Assembly: GCF_013034685.1 (NCBI RefSeq)
Contig: NZ_WQGO01000003.1
Location: forward strand, 558,001 to 622,000
Origin: Ruegeria lacuscaerulensis
GTDB lineage: Bacteria; Pseudomonadota; Alphaproteobacteria; Rhodobacterales; Rhodobacteraceae
DNA: 64,000 bases
Reading direction: 5' to 3'
In this document: one piece after another, positions 8,014-16,233 of the stretch
How positions within the stretch are numbered: the first letter of the stretch is position 1
How the letters are laid out: each line of letters opens with the position of its first letter
The notes under the pieces: model-generated
The model's database searches: none
Told to the model about the DNA's origin: nothing
What the model saw: the letters and a program-made list of their open reading frames with translations, nothing else
Position numbers and translations under genes: made by a program

Positions 8014-9978
8014 TCACTTATTCGCCCGGTTTTCGATCAGGTCTTCGACGACCGACGGATCGGCGAGTGTCGAGGTGTCGCCCAGAGAGCCAAAGTCATT
8101 CTCGGCGATCTTGCGCAGGATGCGACGCATGATCTTGCCCGAGCGCGTCTTCGGAAGGCCCGGCGCCCATTGGATCACGTCCGGTGAGGCAATCGGCCCG
8201 ATCTCGGTCCGTACCCAGGTGCGCAGCTCTTTCAGCAGCTCATCTGAAGGTTCACGATCATTCATCAAGGTGACGTAGCAATAGATGCCTTGCCCTTTGA
8301 TTTCATGCGGGTAGCCGACCACGGCGGCCTCGGCCACGGCCGCATGTGCCACCAGTGCACTTTCGACCTCGGCCGTGCCCATACGGTGGCCCGAGACGTT
8401 GATCACGTCATCAACGCGGCCTGTGATCCAGTAATCGCCATCTTCGTCCCGACGGCAACCGTCGCCGGTGAAGTAGTAGCCTTTGTAATCCGAGAAATAG
8501 GTCTTCTCGAACCGTTCATGGTCGCCCCAGACGGTGCGCATCTGACCGGGCCAGCTGTCCTTGATGCACAAAACACCCTCAACGCCGTTGCCGTTGATTT
8601 CGACACCGGATTGCGGATCCAGCACCACGGGCTGCACGCCAAAGAAGGGTTTCATCGCCGAGCCGGGCTTGGTCGCATGTGCGCCGGGCAGGGGGGTCAT
8701 CATGTGGCCGCCGGTTTCGGTCTGCCACCAAGTGTCTACGATGGGGCATCTGCCCTTGCCGACAACATCATTGTACCAGTTCCACGCCTCTGGGTTGATT
8801 GGTTCACCCACAGTGCCCAGCAGACGCAGATCGCTGAGGTCGTGCTTTTCAACGAACTCATTGCCCTGACCCATCAGGGCACGGATCGCGGTGGGGGCGG
8901 TGTAGAACTGATTGACCTTGTGCTTGGCGCACACCTCCCAGAAACGACCGGCGTCGGGATAGGTGGGCACGCCTTCGAACATCAGCGTCGTCGCACCGTT
9001 GGCCAGCGGGCCATATACGATATAGCTGTGGCCCGTGACCCAGCCCACATCCGCCGTACACCAATAGATGTCGCCCTCGTGGTAGTCGAACGTGACCTCA
9101 TGAGTCAGCGCGGCATAGACAAGATAGCCGCCGGTTGTATGCACGACGCCCTTGGGCTGACCGGTCGACCCGGAGGTGTAGAGGATGAACAGAGGATCCT
9201 CGGCATTCATCTCAGCCGGGGCGCAATAATCGTCCGCCTCAAGCGCCATTTCGTTGTAGTCATAGTCGCGATCGGCAATCCAAGTGGTTTGACCATTGGT
9301 GCGCTTGACGACCAGACATTTGACGGTGTCCTTGCAATGCAGCAATGCCGCATCCGCATTGGATTTCAGAGGGGTTTTGCGGCCACCGCGCGGGGCTTCA
9401 TCCGCGGTGATGACAACCTTGGCGTCGCACCCATTGATCCGCGCTGCCAATGCGTCCGGAGAAAATCCAGCAAAAACAATGGAGTGGATGGCGCCAATAC
9501 GGGCGCAGGCCAACATGGCATAGGCTGCTTCTGGGATCATCGGCAGGTAGATGACAACGCGGTCGCCTTTGCGCACGCCCAAGGATTCCAGAATGTTGGC
9601 CATCCGGCAGGTGCGGCGGTGCAACTCGGCATAGGTGATGTGCTGAGCCGCGTCGTTTGGATCATCCGGTTCCCAGATGATGGCGGTCTGATCGCCGCGT
9701 GTTTCAAGATGGCGATCCAGGCAGTTGGCCGAAACGTTCAGCGTACCATCGGCATACCAGTTGATGCCAACCGAACCGAAATCATAGCTGACATCCTTGA
9801 CCTGCGTGAACGGTTTGATCCAGTCGACACGCTTTCCCTGCTCGCCCCAAAAGGCGACAGGGTCGTTGACGGAGGCTGCGTACATCTCGGAATATTTGTC
9901 AGCATCGACATGTGCACGCGCAACGGTTTCTGCAGTTGGCGGATAAGCTTTGGCATCTGCCTGGGCAGCGGTTGTCAT
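8014..9978 (-). CDS. acs: Acetate--CoA ligase (acetyl-CoA synthetase)
   Basis: The 654-residue enzyme converts acetate, ATP and CoA to acetyl-CoA, AMP and PPi. Adenylate-forming signatures are clear: [12 protein letters not shown], the [11 protein letters not shown] acyl-binding region, the YFTGDG core and the C-terminal [11 protein letters not shown] segment holding the catalytic lysine that is often regulated by acetylation. Length matches AcsA. I chose the ATG at 9978 because a GGGAGGAG ribosome site precedes it and the protein then begins as in other family members; an upstream in-frame start at 10053 has none. It heads a same-strand cluster with adk, the symporter genes and the DUF294/exonuclease genes. 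Its promoter must lie in the AT-rich region up to about 10260. Confidence 0.97.
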   Translation of the reverse strand: MTTAAQADAKAYPPTAETVARAHVDADKYSEMYAASVNDPVAFWGEQGKRVDWIKPFTQVKDVSYDFGSVGINWYADGTLNVSANCLDRHLETRGDQTAIIWEPDDPNDAAQHITYAELHRRTCRMANILESLGVRKGDRVVIYLPMIPEAAYAMLACARIGAIHSIVFAGFSPDALAARINGCDAKVVITADEAPRGGRKTPLKSNADAALLHCKDTVKCLVVKRTNGQTTWIADRDYDYNEMALEADDYCAPAEMNAEDPLFILYTSGSTGQPKGVVHTTGGYLVYAALTHEVTFDYHEGDIYWCTADVGWVTGHSYIVYGPLANGATTLMFEGVPTYPDAGRFWEVCAKHKVNQFYTAPTAIRALMGQGNEFVEKHDLSDLRLLGTVGEPINPEAWNWYNDVVGKGRCPIVDTWWQTETGGHMMTPLPGAHATKPGSAMKPFFGVQPVVLDPQSGVEINGNGVEGVLCIKDSWPGQMRTVWGDHERFEKTYFSDYKGYYFTGDGCRRDEDGDYWITGRVDDVINVSGHRMGTAEVESALVAHAAVAEAAVVGYPHEIKGQGIYCYVTLMNDREPSDELLKELRTWVRTEIGPIASPDVIQWAPGLPKTRSGKIMRRILRKIAENDFGSLGDTSTLADPSVVEDLIENRANK

Positions 9979-10407
9979 TCTGAGGCTCCTCCCTCTAGGA
10001 CTGAAATTGACGGGCTCGATTTTGCCTGCTGATTTGGCAATGTCGACCCGCATCCTCCCCGTACCGAATAATACGGAGAACTGAAAACAAGGGAATAAAT
10101 TACAGAAAACTAAGGATTAGTTTGTAAATAAATTTCTTGATTCCTGTTAAATTAGAAAACAAATTTGTAAAATGGATGAAAAATAATATAGAAACATATA
10201 GTTGATTGTAACAATTGAAAAGCGTGACAGCTGGCTTCTGATCCATAGGCAATAGGTATTTGAAACTCATCTTTTAGTTGTTAGCGCCAAACGGAACCGA
10301 GGAACACGGGCACGCGTCCCGCTCTGGGGGTTGGCACTTTAAGATGTTGGCGCTAGCTTTGCTTGCAAGCGCCCTGGGGAAGGGGCGCAAAAAAGGGAGA
10401 GATCACA
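9979..10407. promoter_or_regulatory. Divergent control region between acs and the TRAP operon
   Basis: There is no gene in these 429 bases. The block from about 10080 to 10260 is very AT-rich compared with its surroundings. Visible elements are a short dyad CCGTA-N8-TACGG (10059-10076), a palindrome ACAAATTTGT (10159-10168) and a leader hairpin GGCGCT/AGCGCC (10349-10373) just before the TRAP gene. I cannot assign particular promoter boxes with confidence. Confidence 0.5.
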
Positions 10408-11424
10408 ATGAAAAAGATGCTGAGCGGTGCGGCTGTTGCCGCTTTGACCGTCGCCTTCGTGTCTGAGGCCGCAGCAACCGAATGGAGCGCTTCGGTCTGG
10501 GGTAAACGCCGCGCCTTTACTGAGCACGTTGAAAAACTGGCCGAGTTGGTCAGTGAAAAGACCAATGGCGAGTTCACCATCAACGTCAGCTATGGCGGCC
10601 TGTCCAAACCGCGCGAGAACCTCGATGGGATCGAGATCGGCGCGTTCGAGATGGCGCAATTCTGCGCGGGCTATCATCGTGACAAGAACCGGGCCATCAC
10701 GGTGCTGGAGCTACCGTTCCTCGGGGTGAACAACCTGGAAGAAGAGGTGGCCGTCAGCCACGCTGTTTACGATCACCCGGCGGTGAAAGATGAGATGGCT
10801 CAGTGGAACGCGCGTATCATCATGACCTCGCCCATGCCGCAGTATAATCTGGTCGGCACCGGCGATCCGCGTGACAAGCTGGCTGATTTCGACGGCATGC
10901 GTGTGCGTGCGACCGGTGGTCTGGGTCAGGCATTCGAAGCGGTCGGAGGTGTCCCGACCTCGGTTCCCGCGACCGAGGCGTTCAATGCGATGGAATCGGG
11001 CGTTGTCGACACGGTGGCCTTTGCCCAACATGCTCACCTGTCTTTCGGCACCATAAACGAGGCTGATTGGTGGACCGCAAACCTCAACCCCGGCACGGTC
11101 AACTGCCCGGTGGTAGTGAATATCGACGCCTATGAAGCCCTACCGGCCGAACATCGAGAGGCACTGGACAGTTCGATTGATGAGGCGATTGATCATTACC
11201 TCGCCAACTATGGTGGCCTGCTGGAACAGTGGGACAGCGTCCTGTCCGAGAAAGGCGTCGCAAAGGTCGAAATTGACGATGCAGTGATCGAGGAGTTCCG
11301 CACCAAGGCGGCAGATCCGATCCGCGAGCAGTGGATAGCGGACATGTCGGCCCAAGGTCTGCCTGCGCAGGACCTCTATGATCTGGTTCAGGCCACGCTG
11401 AAACAACAGCGCGGCGGCAACTGA
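10408..11424 (+). CDS. dctP: TRAP transporter solute-binding protein, DctP family
   Basis: This periplasmic binding protein of 338 residues begins with a signal peptide (MKKMLSGAAVAALTVAF, cleavage expected after AAA near 23). The FDGMRVRATGG stretch contains the conserved arginine that in this family forms a salt bridge with the carboxylate of the ligand. VPATEAFNAMESGVVDT continues the typical ligand-site region. The ATG at 10408 has an AAAGGGAGA ribosome site; an in-frame ATG 45 bases upstream would bury the signal peptide. The small and large permease genes follow. The ligand is an organic acid of unknown identity. The position opposite the acetate genes hints at carboxylate use but does not prove it. 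Confidence 0.92.
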   Translation: MKKMLSGAAVAALTVAFVSEAAATEWSASVWGKRRAFTEHVEKLAELVSEKTNGEFTINVSYGGLSKPRENLDGIEIGAFEMAQFCAGYHRDKNRAITVLELPFLGVNNLEEEVAVSHAVYDHPAVKDEMAQWNARIIMTSPMPQYNLVGTGDPRDKLADFDGMRVRATGGLGQAFEAVGGVPTSVPATEAFNAMESGVVDTVAFAQHAHLSFGTINEADWWTANLNPGTVNCPVVVNIDAYEALPAEHREALDSSIDEAIDHYLANYGGLLEQWDSVLSEKGVAKVEIDDAVIEEFRTKAADPIREQWIADMSAQGLPAQDLYDLVQATLKQQRGGN

Positions 11425-11487
11425 TCGCATCGTCCGGGTGCCTCATCGGCGCCCGGACACCCATAAAGACAATAGGGGATCACCGGC

Positions 11488-12117
11488 ATGGCAGGACAGG
11501 CCACGGTGCTTGAGGATGGCAGTCGTCTCAGCCGTCTGGATCATCAATTATTGCGATTGGAACGGTTCCTTGCCCTGATCAGTGGGATAGCTGTATTTGG
11601 GCTGATGGTTTTGGCCGTGGTATCGGTTAGCGGGCGTAACGCGTTCAACGCACCTTTGCCTGGCTATGTGGACTGGATCGAACAGGCCATGCCACTGATC
11701 GCGTTCCTTGGCATTTCCTTTGTCCAGCGGGATGGCGGGCACATCCGAATGGATATCGTCATCTCGCGCCTGCACGGGCGGGCGCTGTGGCTGTTCGAAC
11801 TGATCTCGGTCGTATTGATCCTTGTTCTGATGCTAGCCCTTGTCTGGGGCAGCTGGTCCCATTTCGACCGCTCGTTCGATTTCGGCGCACCGTTGTGGAG
11901 CCGTGACAGCTCAATCGACATCGGTATTCCGCTCTGGCCTGCCAAACTGTTGGCTCCGGTTGCTTTCTCGGTGCTTGGCTTGCGGCTGATCCTGCAAATC
12001 TGGGGTTATGGCCGCGCCTTTGTCTTAGGGCTGGAGAAACCAGTGGCCGTGCCGCTGATACAGGATGTCGCCGCCCAGGCGGCTGCCGAGGCCGAGCAAT
12101 TCGAAGGGCAGGACTAG
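11488..12117 (+). CDS. dctQ: TRAP transporter small permease, DctQ family
   Basis: This 209-residue protein has four membrane segments, and the loop QAMPLIAFLGISFVQRDGGHIRMD is typical of DctQ. It pairs with the large permease to import the ligand delivered by the binding protein, driven by a sodium gradient in this family. An AGGGGAT ribosome site precedes the ATG. The stop codon directly abuts the ATG of the large permease gene (TAGATG), so translation is probably coupled. It lies 63 bases after the binding-protein gene. Confidence 0.92.
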   Translation: MAGQATVLEDGSRLSRLDHQLLRLERFLALISGIAVFGLMVLAVVSVSGRNAFNAPLPGYVDWIEQAMPLIAFLGISFVQRDGGHIRMDIVISRLHGRALWLFELISVVLILVLMLALVWGSWSHFDRSFDFGAPLWSRDSSIDIGIPLWPAKLLAPVAFSVLGLRLILQIWGYGRAFVLGLEKPVAVPLIQDVAAQAAAEAEQFEGQD

Positions 12118-13521
12118 ATGGACACGATTGATATCGGCCTGTGGGTCACAGGCGGCCTTCTGGTTCTGGTCGTCACTGGGATGCGCGTGGCCTTTGCGGC
12201 AGGTTTGGCAGGTCTGGTTGGGCTGGTCTGGATTTTCTGGGCCAAGTTCGGCTATGATCCCGACCGCTTTGGCAAAGCACTGACCGTGGCTGTCAAAACG
12301 GCGGGGCAGGTGCCTCATTCCAAGGTTGCGGCCCATACGCTCAGCCTGATCCCGACCTTTATCCTGATTGGCTATCTTGCCTACTATGCAGGTCTGACCC
12401 GAGCGCTATTTGAAGCTGCCAAACGCTGGGTCGCCTGGGTGCCCGGCGGGTTGGCGGTGTCCACCGTCTTCGCCACGGCTGGCTTTGCGGCAGTGTCGGG
12501 CGCTTCGGTCGCCACTTCTGCCGTGTTTGCGCGCATCGCCATCCCCGAGATGCTGAAGGTCGGATACAATAAACAATTCGCGGCCGGCGTCGTCGCTGCT
12601 GGCGGAACACTGGCCTCGCTGATCCCGCCATCTGCGATTCTGGTGATCTATGCGATCATCGTTGAACAGGATGTCGGCAAACTGCTGTTGGCCGGTTTCA
12701 TCCCCGGCGCATTTTCAGCGGTCATTTACGGTCTGCTGATCGTTGGCATCGCCGTGATCTTCAAATCAGTTGGTCCACCCGTTACTGGGTTCACTTGGAA
12801 GCAGCGCTTTGCGGCACTGCCCGGTGCGTTCCCAATCGTCGCCGTGATCCTCATCATCATCTGCTTCGTCTACAACCCTTTTGGCGACAAGGCCTGGGGC
12901 ACCCCCACCGAAGGTGGCGCGATCGGAGCCTTTATCGTCTTTTGTTTTGCGCTGTTTCACGGAATGCGTTGGACGGAATTGAAGTCGGCCCTGCTGGAAA
13001 CAGCCAAGCTGACGGCGATGATCTTCTCTATCATCTGGGGCGTTCTGATCTATGTTCGGTTCCTCGGGTTCGCGGATCTGCCCGGTGCATTCTCGGACTG
13101 GATCACATCGCTTGAGATGTCGCCAATGCTGATCCTGATCTGCATCCTGCTGGCTTACGCGGTCCTGGGCATGTTCATGGACGCCATCGGGATGCTGCTG
13201 CTAACGTTACCGGTGGTGTACCCCGCGGTCATGGCGCTTAACGGCGGTGAAACCGTCAGCGCGGCTGAAAGCGCCTTTGGGATGTCTGGCCCGATGTGCG
13301 CCATCTGGTTCGGTATTCTTGTGGTGAAAATGGCCGAGTTCTGCCTGATAACCCCACCCATTGGGCTCAACTGCTTTGTGGTTGCAGGGGTCCGCCCGGA
13401 CCTGAGCGTTCAGGATGTTTTCAAAGGCGTGACACCGTTTTTCATCGCAGACGCCGTCACCATCGCGTTGTTGGTGGCGTTCCCTGGTATCGTGCTCTAT
13501 CTGCCGTCCTTGGCTGGGTAG
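12118..13521 (+). CDS. dctM: TRAP transporter large permease, DctM family
   Basis: The protein has 467 residues and about 12 membrane segments and forms the translocating subunit. The FAAVSGASVATSAVFARIAIPEM region and the segment GTLASLIPPSAILVIY are typical DctM signatures. The start codon touches the dctQ stop. The end of the operon is followed by a perfect inverted repeat (GCGAGGC-TCT-GCCTCGC) and a larger dispersed hairpin repeat that separate it from the convergent ornithine cyclodeaminase gene. Confidence 0.93.
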   Translation: MDTIDIGLWVTGGLLVLVVTGMRVAFAAGLAGLVGLVWIFWAKFGYDPDRFGKALTVAVKTAGQVPHSKVAAHTLSLIPTFILIGYLAYYAGLTRALFEAAKRWVAWVPGGLAVSTVFATAGFAAVSGASVATSAVFARIAIPEMLKVGYNKQFAAGVVAAGGTLASLIPPSAILVIYAIIVEQDVGKLLLAGFIPGAFSAVIYGLLIVGIAVIFKSVGPPVTGFTWKQRFAALPGAFPIVAVILIIICFVYNPFGDKAWGTPTEGGAIGAFIVFCFALFHGMRWTELKSALLETAKLTAMIFSIIWGVLIYVRFLGFADLPGAFSDWITSLEMSPMLILICILLAYAVLGMFMDAIGMLLLTLPVVYPAVMALNGGETVSAAESAFGMSGPMCAIWFGILVVKMAEFCLITPPIGLNCFVVAGVRPDLSVQDVFKGVTPFFIADAVTIALLVAFPGIVLYLPSLAG

Positions 13522-13531
13522 CAGGTAATTT

Positions 13532-13650
13532 GCGAGGCTCTGCCTCGCGCTCCGGGATATTTTTAGCCAGATGAAAAGCGGATCCGTACTTCATCTGGCC
13601 CCAAATATCCCGGGGGAGTCGCCCGCAGGGCGGCGGGGGCAGAGCCCCCT
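13532..13650. repeat. Dispersed hairpin repeat, complete copy
   Basis: This intergenic element between convergent dctM and ocd has three inverted repeats: a short one (GCGAGGC-TCT-GCCTCGC, 13532-13548), a long imperfect one (arms about 13550-13575 and 13590-13618; the core CCGGGATATTTTTAGCCAG pairs with CTGGCCCCAAATATCCCGG) and a GC-rich one (GGGGGCAGAGCCCCC, about 13635-13649). A second, shorter copy with a 24-base identity to the left arm lies at 63333-63381. It probably works as a transcription end or a palindromic repeat element; that is inference. Confidence 0.7.
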
Positions 13651-13652
13651 GT

Positions 13653-14696
13653 TTAGCTTGCCCGCATCAGCATACCATAGAGATCTCGGGGATCGTCCGG
13701 GTCAGCGAGCATATCCAGTGCTTCGAAATAGTCGGTGCCTTCGATTACTGATTTGATATAGCAAAGGGCCGAGAAGTCCTCGATTGCGAAGCCCACACTG
13801 TCAAACAGTGTGATTTGCTGGTTGTCCTTGCGACCCGCAGCTTGACCGGTCATGACCTGCCAAAGTTCAGTAACGGGATGATCGGGGTTCAGCGCCTGAA
13901 TTTCGCCTTCGATGCGCGTTTGTTCGGGGTACTCGACAAAAATGTCCGAGCGCAGCAGGATGTCTCGATGCAGTTCGGTTTTACCAGGGCAATCGCCGCC
14001 GATGGCGTTGATATGCACGCCAGGGCCGACCATGTTGTCGGTCAGGATTGTCGCGTATTTCTTGTCGGCCGTACATGTGGTGATGATCTGAGCACCCTCG
14101 ATGGCGTCTTCGGGCGTTTTGCATAGCACAACCGTCAGGCCAGAGTTTTTTAGGTTCGCCGCACATTTTTCGGTTGCAGCGGAATCGGTGTCGTACAGAC
14201 GTACCGAGGTAATTCCACACATGGCCTTGAATGCCAGGCACTGAAACTCGGATTGTGCACCATTGCCGATCATCGCCATGGTTGTGGCGCCCTTTGGTGC
14301 AAGGTAACTGCCGACCAGGGCAGATGTGGCAGCAGTGCGCAGGGCGGTCAGCAAGGTCATCTCGGTCAGCAGGGTGGGATAGCCGGTATAGACATCCGCA
14401 AGCAGGCCGAAGGCGGTGACCGTCTGGAGCCCTTCGGATGTGTTCTTGGGGTGTCCGTTCACGTATTTGAACCCATAGGCCTCGCCATCAGACGTCGGCA
14501 TCAGCTCGATCACGCCATGGGGGGAATGAGCGGGAATACGGGGCGTTTTATCGAAACTTTCCCACCGCTTGAAATCTGCTTCGATGCGGGCGGCGATCTG
14601 GGTGATCATGCGCTCAAGGCCGATATGGTGCACAAGGCGCATCATATTGTCGACTGACACAAAGGGCACGAGGGCTTTGTCTGAGGGTTGGGTCAT
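13653..14696 (-). CDS. ocd: Ornithine cyclodeaminase
   Basis: This 347-residue cytosolic NAD-dependent enzyme of the OCD/mu-crystallin family converts ornithine to proline and ammonia. The family features are visible: the [27 protein letters not shown] substrate region, [14 protein letters not shown], the [15 protein letters not shown] dinucleotide fold and the [15 protein letters not shown] region. The ATG overlaps the arginase stop codon by one base (TGATG), so the two are translated together. With arginase upstream the operon takes arginine to proline. An alanine- or other amino-acid dehydrogenase of the same family is possible, but context and sequence favour Ocd. Confidence 0.92.
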   Translation of the reverse strand: MTQPSDKALVPFVSVDNMMRLVHHIGLERMITQIAARIEADFKRWESFDKTPRIPAHSPHGVIELMPTSDGEAYGFKYVNGHPKNTSEGLQTVTAFGLLADVYTGYPTLLTEMTLLTALRTAATSALVGSYLAPKGATTMAMIGNGAQSEFQCLAFKAMCGITSVRLYDTDSAATEKCAANLKNSGLTVVLCKTPEDAIEGAQIITTCTADKKYATILTDNMVGPGVHINAIGGDCPGKTELHRDILLRSDIFVEYPEQTRIEGEIQALNPDHPVTELWQVMTGQAAGRKDNQQITLFDSVGFAIEDFSALCYIKSVIEGTDYFEALDMLADPDDPRDLYGMLMRAS

Positions 14697-15616
14697 CAGA
14701 AACTCCGGGTCGGGCGGTCGAAGATGCGCCGCCCCATCAGCGACGCAGCCAAATCGACCATCAGTTTTGCAGTACGGCCGCGCTCATCCAGAAACGGGTT
14801 GAGCTCGACTAGATCGAGCGAGCAGACCAGCCCGCTTTCGTGCAGCAATTCCATCACCAGATGCGCCTCGCGCTCGGTCGCGCCGCCGGGAACGGTAGTG
14901 CCGACCGCCGGGGCGATGGAGGGGTCGAGGAAATCAACGTCGAGCGACACATGAAGCAGGCCATTTGCGGCGCGGACTCGATCCAGAAAGGCCATTAGCG
15001 GGGCCTTGATCCCGTGTTCGTCGATGCTGCGCATATCGGCCAGCATAGCACGGTCCTGTTCCAGGCGCGCGCGCTCGGCCGGGTCTACAGATCGCAAGCC
15101 GATCATGCCAACGCGATCGGTCGGCACGGGGGTTGTGACCTCGGGAAAGGCGTCAAAACCCGATTGGCCGGTGAAATAGGCGACCGGGGTGCCGTGCAGG
15201 TTGCCGCTATCGGTGCTGTCGGGGGTATGGAAATCGCTGTGGGCGTCCAGCCACAGTACAAAGAGGGGACGGTTCAGCTGTTGAGCGTGCAGGGCCATGC
15301 CCGAAACGGTGCCCATCGACAGCGCGTGATCGCCGCCCATGAAGATCGGCACGCCTTTGGGTGCTGTTTCAAGCGCGGCGCGCTGCAGTGCTTTGGTCCA
15401 GCCGACGCATTCCGGCAAAGCGAAAAGGTGCGCGTGTTCCGCCAGATCGGTTTGGTCGGGTCGGACATCTCCGGCATCGAGAACCGAGTGGCCGAGGTCT
15501 GTCAGCGCCGTCTTCAGCCCGGCGACGCGATAGGCGTCTGGGCCCATCCGGCAACCTTGGCGGCGTTTACCGGCATCCATGGGGGCACCGACGAGTATGA
15601 TGTTTTCCGTGGTCAT
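14696..15616 (-). CDS. rocF: Arginase
   Basis: This manganese enzyme of 306 residues hydrolyses arginine to ornithine and urea. The metal-binding motifs of the ureohydrolase family are present: [18 protein letters not shown] and [14 protein letters not shown]. The [12 protein letters not shown] segment near the end is typical of true arginases. It is the first gene of the operon with ocd. The divergent Lrp-type regulator gene starts 86 bases away, a common arrangement for arginine catabolism. Confidence 0.93.
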   Translation of the reverse strand: MTTENIILVGAPMDAGKRRQGCRMGPDAYRVAGLKTALTDLGHSVLDAGDVRPDQTDLAEHAHLFALPECVGWTKALQRAALETAPKGVPIFMGGDHALSMGTVSGMALHAQQLNRPLFVLWLDAHSDFHTPDSTDSGNLHGTPVAYFTGQSGFDAFPEVTTPVPTDRVGMIGLRSVDPAERARLEQDRAMLADMRSIDEHGIKAPLMAFLDRVRAANGLLHVSLDVDFLDPSIAPAVGTTVPGGATEREAHLVMELLHESGLVCSLDLVELNPFLDERGRTAKLMVDLAASLMGRRIFDRPTRSF

Positions 15617-15702
15617 GTTTCTATCTAGCCATTCTCTTTGACTTGCGAAAAGCCATCAAATTGTTCAAAATGAAAGCTGGTCATCCGAAATGGGAATGAG
15701 CA

Positions 15703-16131
15703 ATGGACGATCTGGACAATCGCCTGCTGAGCGCTTTGCACCGTGACGCGCGTGCCTCTCTGTCTGAGCTGGCCGAGACGTTGGGCGTGACCCGCACAAC
15801 GGTGCGCAGCCGGTTGCAGCGCCTCAAGCAATCGGGCGAGATCGTAGGGTTTACTGTTCTCACCCGGCGTGACGTGGCGCAAAGTCCGGTGCGCGGGTTA
15901 ATGATGCTGGAAATCGAAGGGCGCGGAACCGAACGCACCATGTCGCGAATTGCCGCGATGCCACAAGTGCGCGCGGTGCATTCCACCAATGGAAGCTGGG
16001 ATCTGATTGCAGAGATCGGAACCGATACGCTGGCCGAGTTGGACGCAATCCTGTTCCAGATCCGCCGGATGGAGGGGATCACCCGGTCCGAGACCAATCT
16101 GTTGCTGTCCACGCGGAAAGGCCGGGTGTAA
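15703..16131 (+). CDS. Lrp/AsnC family transcriptional regulator
   Basis: The 142-residue protein has an N-terminal helix-turn-helix (about 1-55, including LSELAETLGVTRTTVRSRLQRL) and a C-terminal ligand-sensing domain of the RAM type (about 65-140). It is divergent from the arginase/ocd operon with an 86-base shared control region, so it most likely senses arginine or ornithine and controls that operon. This is inferred from position. A GGGAATGAG ribosome site lies before the ATG. Confidence 0.9.
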   Translation: MDDLDNRLLSALHRDARASLSELAETLGVTRTTVRSRLQRLKQSGEIVGFTVLTRRDVAQSPVRGLMMLEIEGRGTERTMSRIAAMPQVRAVHSTNGSWDLIAEIGTDTLAELDAILFQIRRMEGITRSETNLLLSTRKGRV

Positions 16132-16233
16132 CCCCTTCTGACGCTTTGCGCTTTTGCGAAACTATGCGAAGGTCCCCCTGCGCGACTGTTGCGCGCCAAT
16201 GACGATTGTCACGCCTTTGAGCAGAGGGATGGA

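Noticed and set aside
8290..10032. Open frame of 580 codons on the plus strand
   Set aside because: It is antisense to acs, a high-GC gene whose third-position bias keeps the opposite frame open. The protein shows no family features and no ribosome site.
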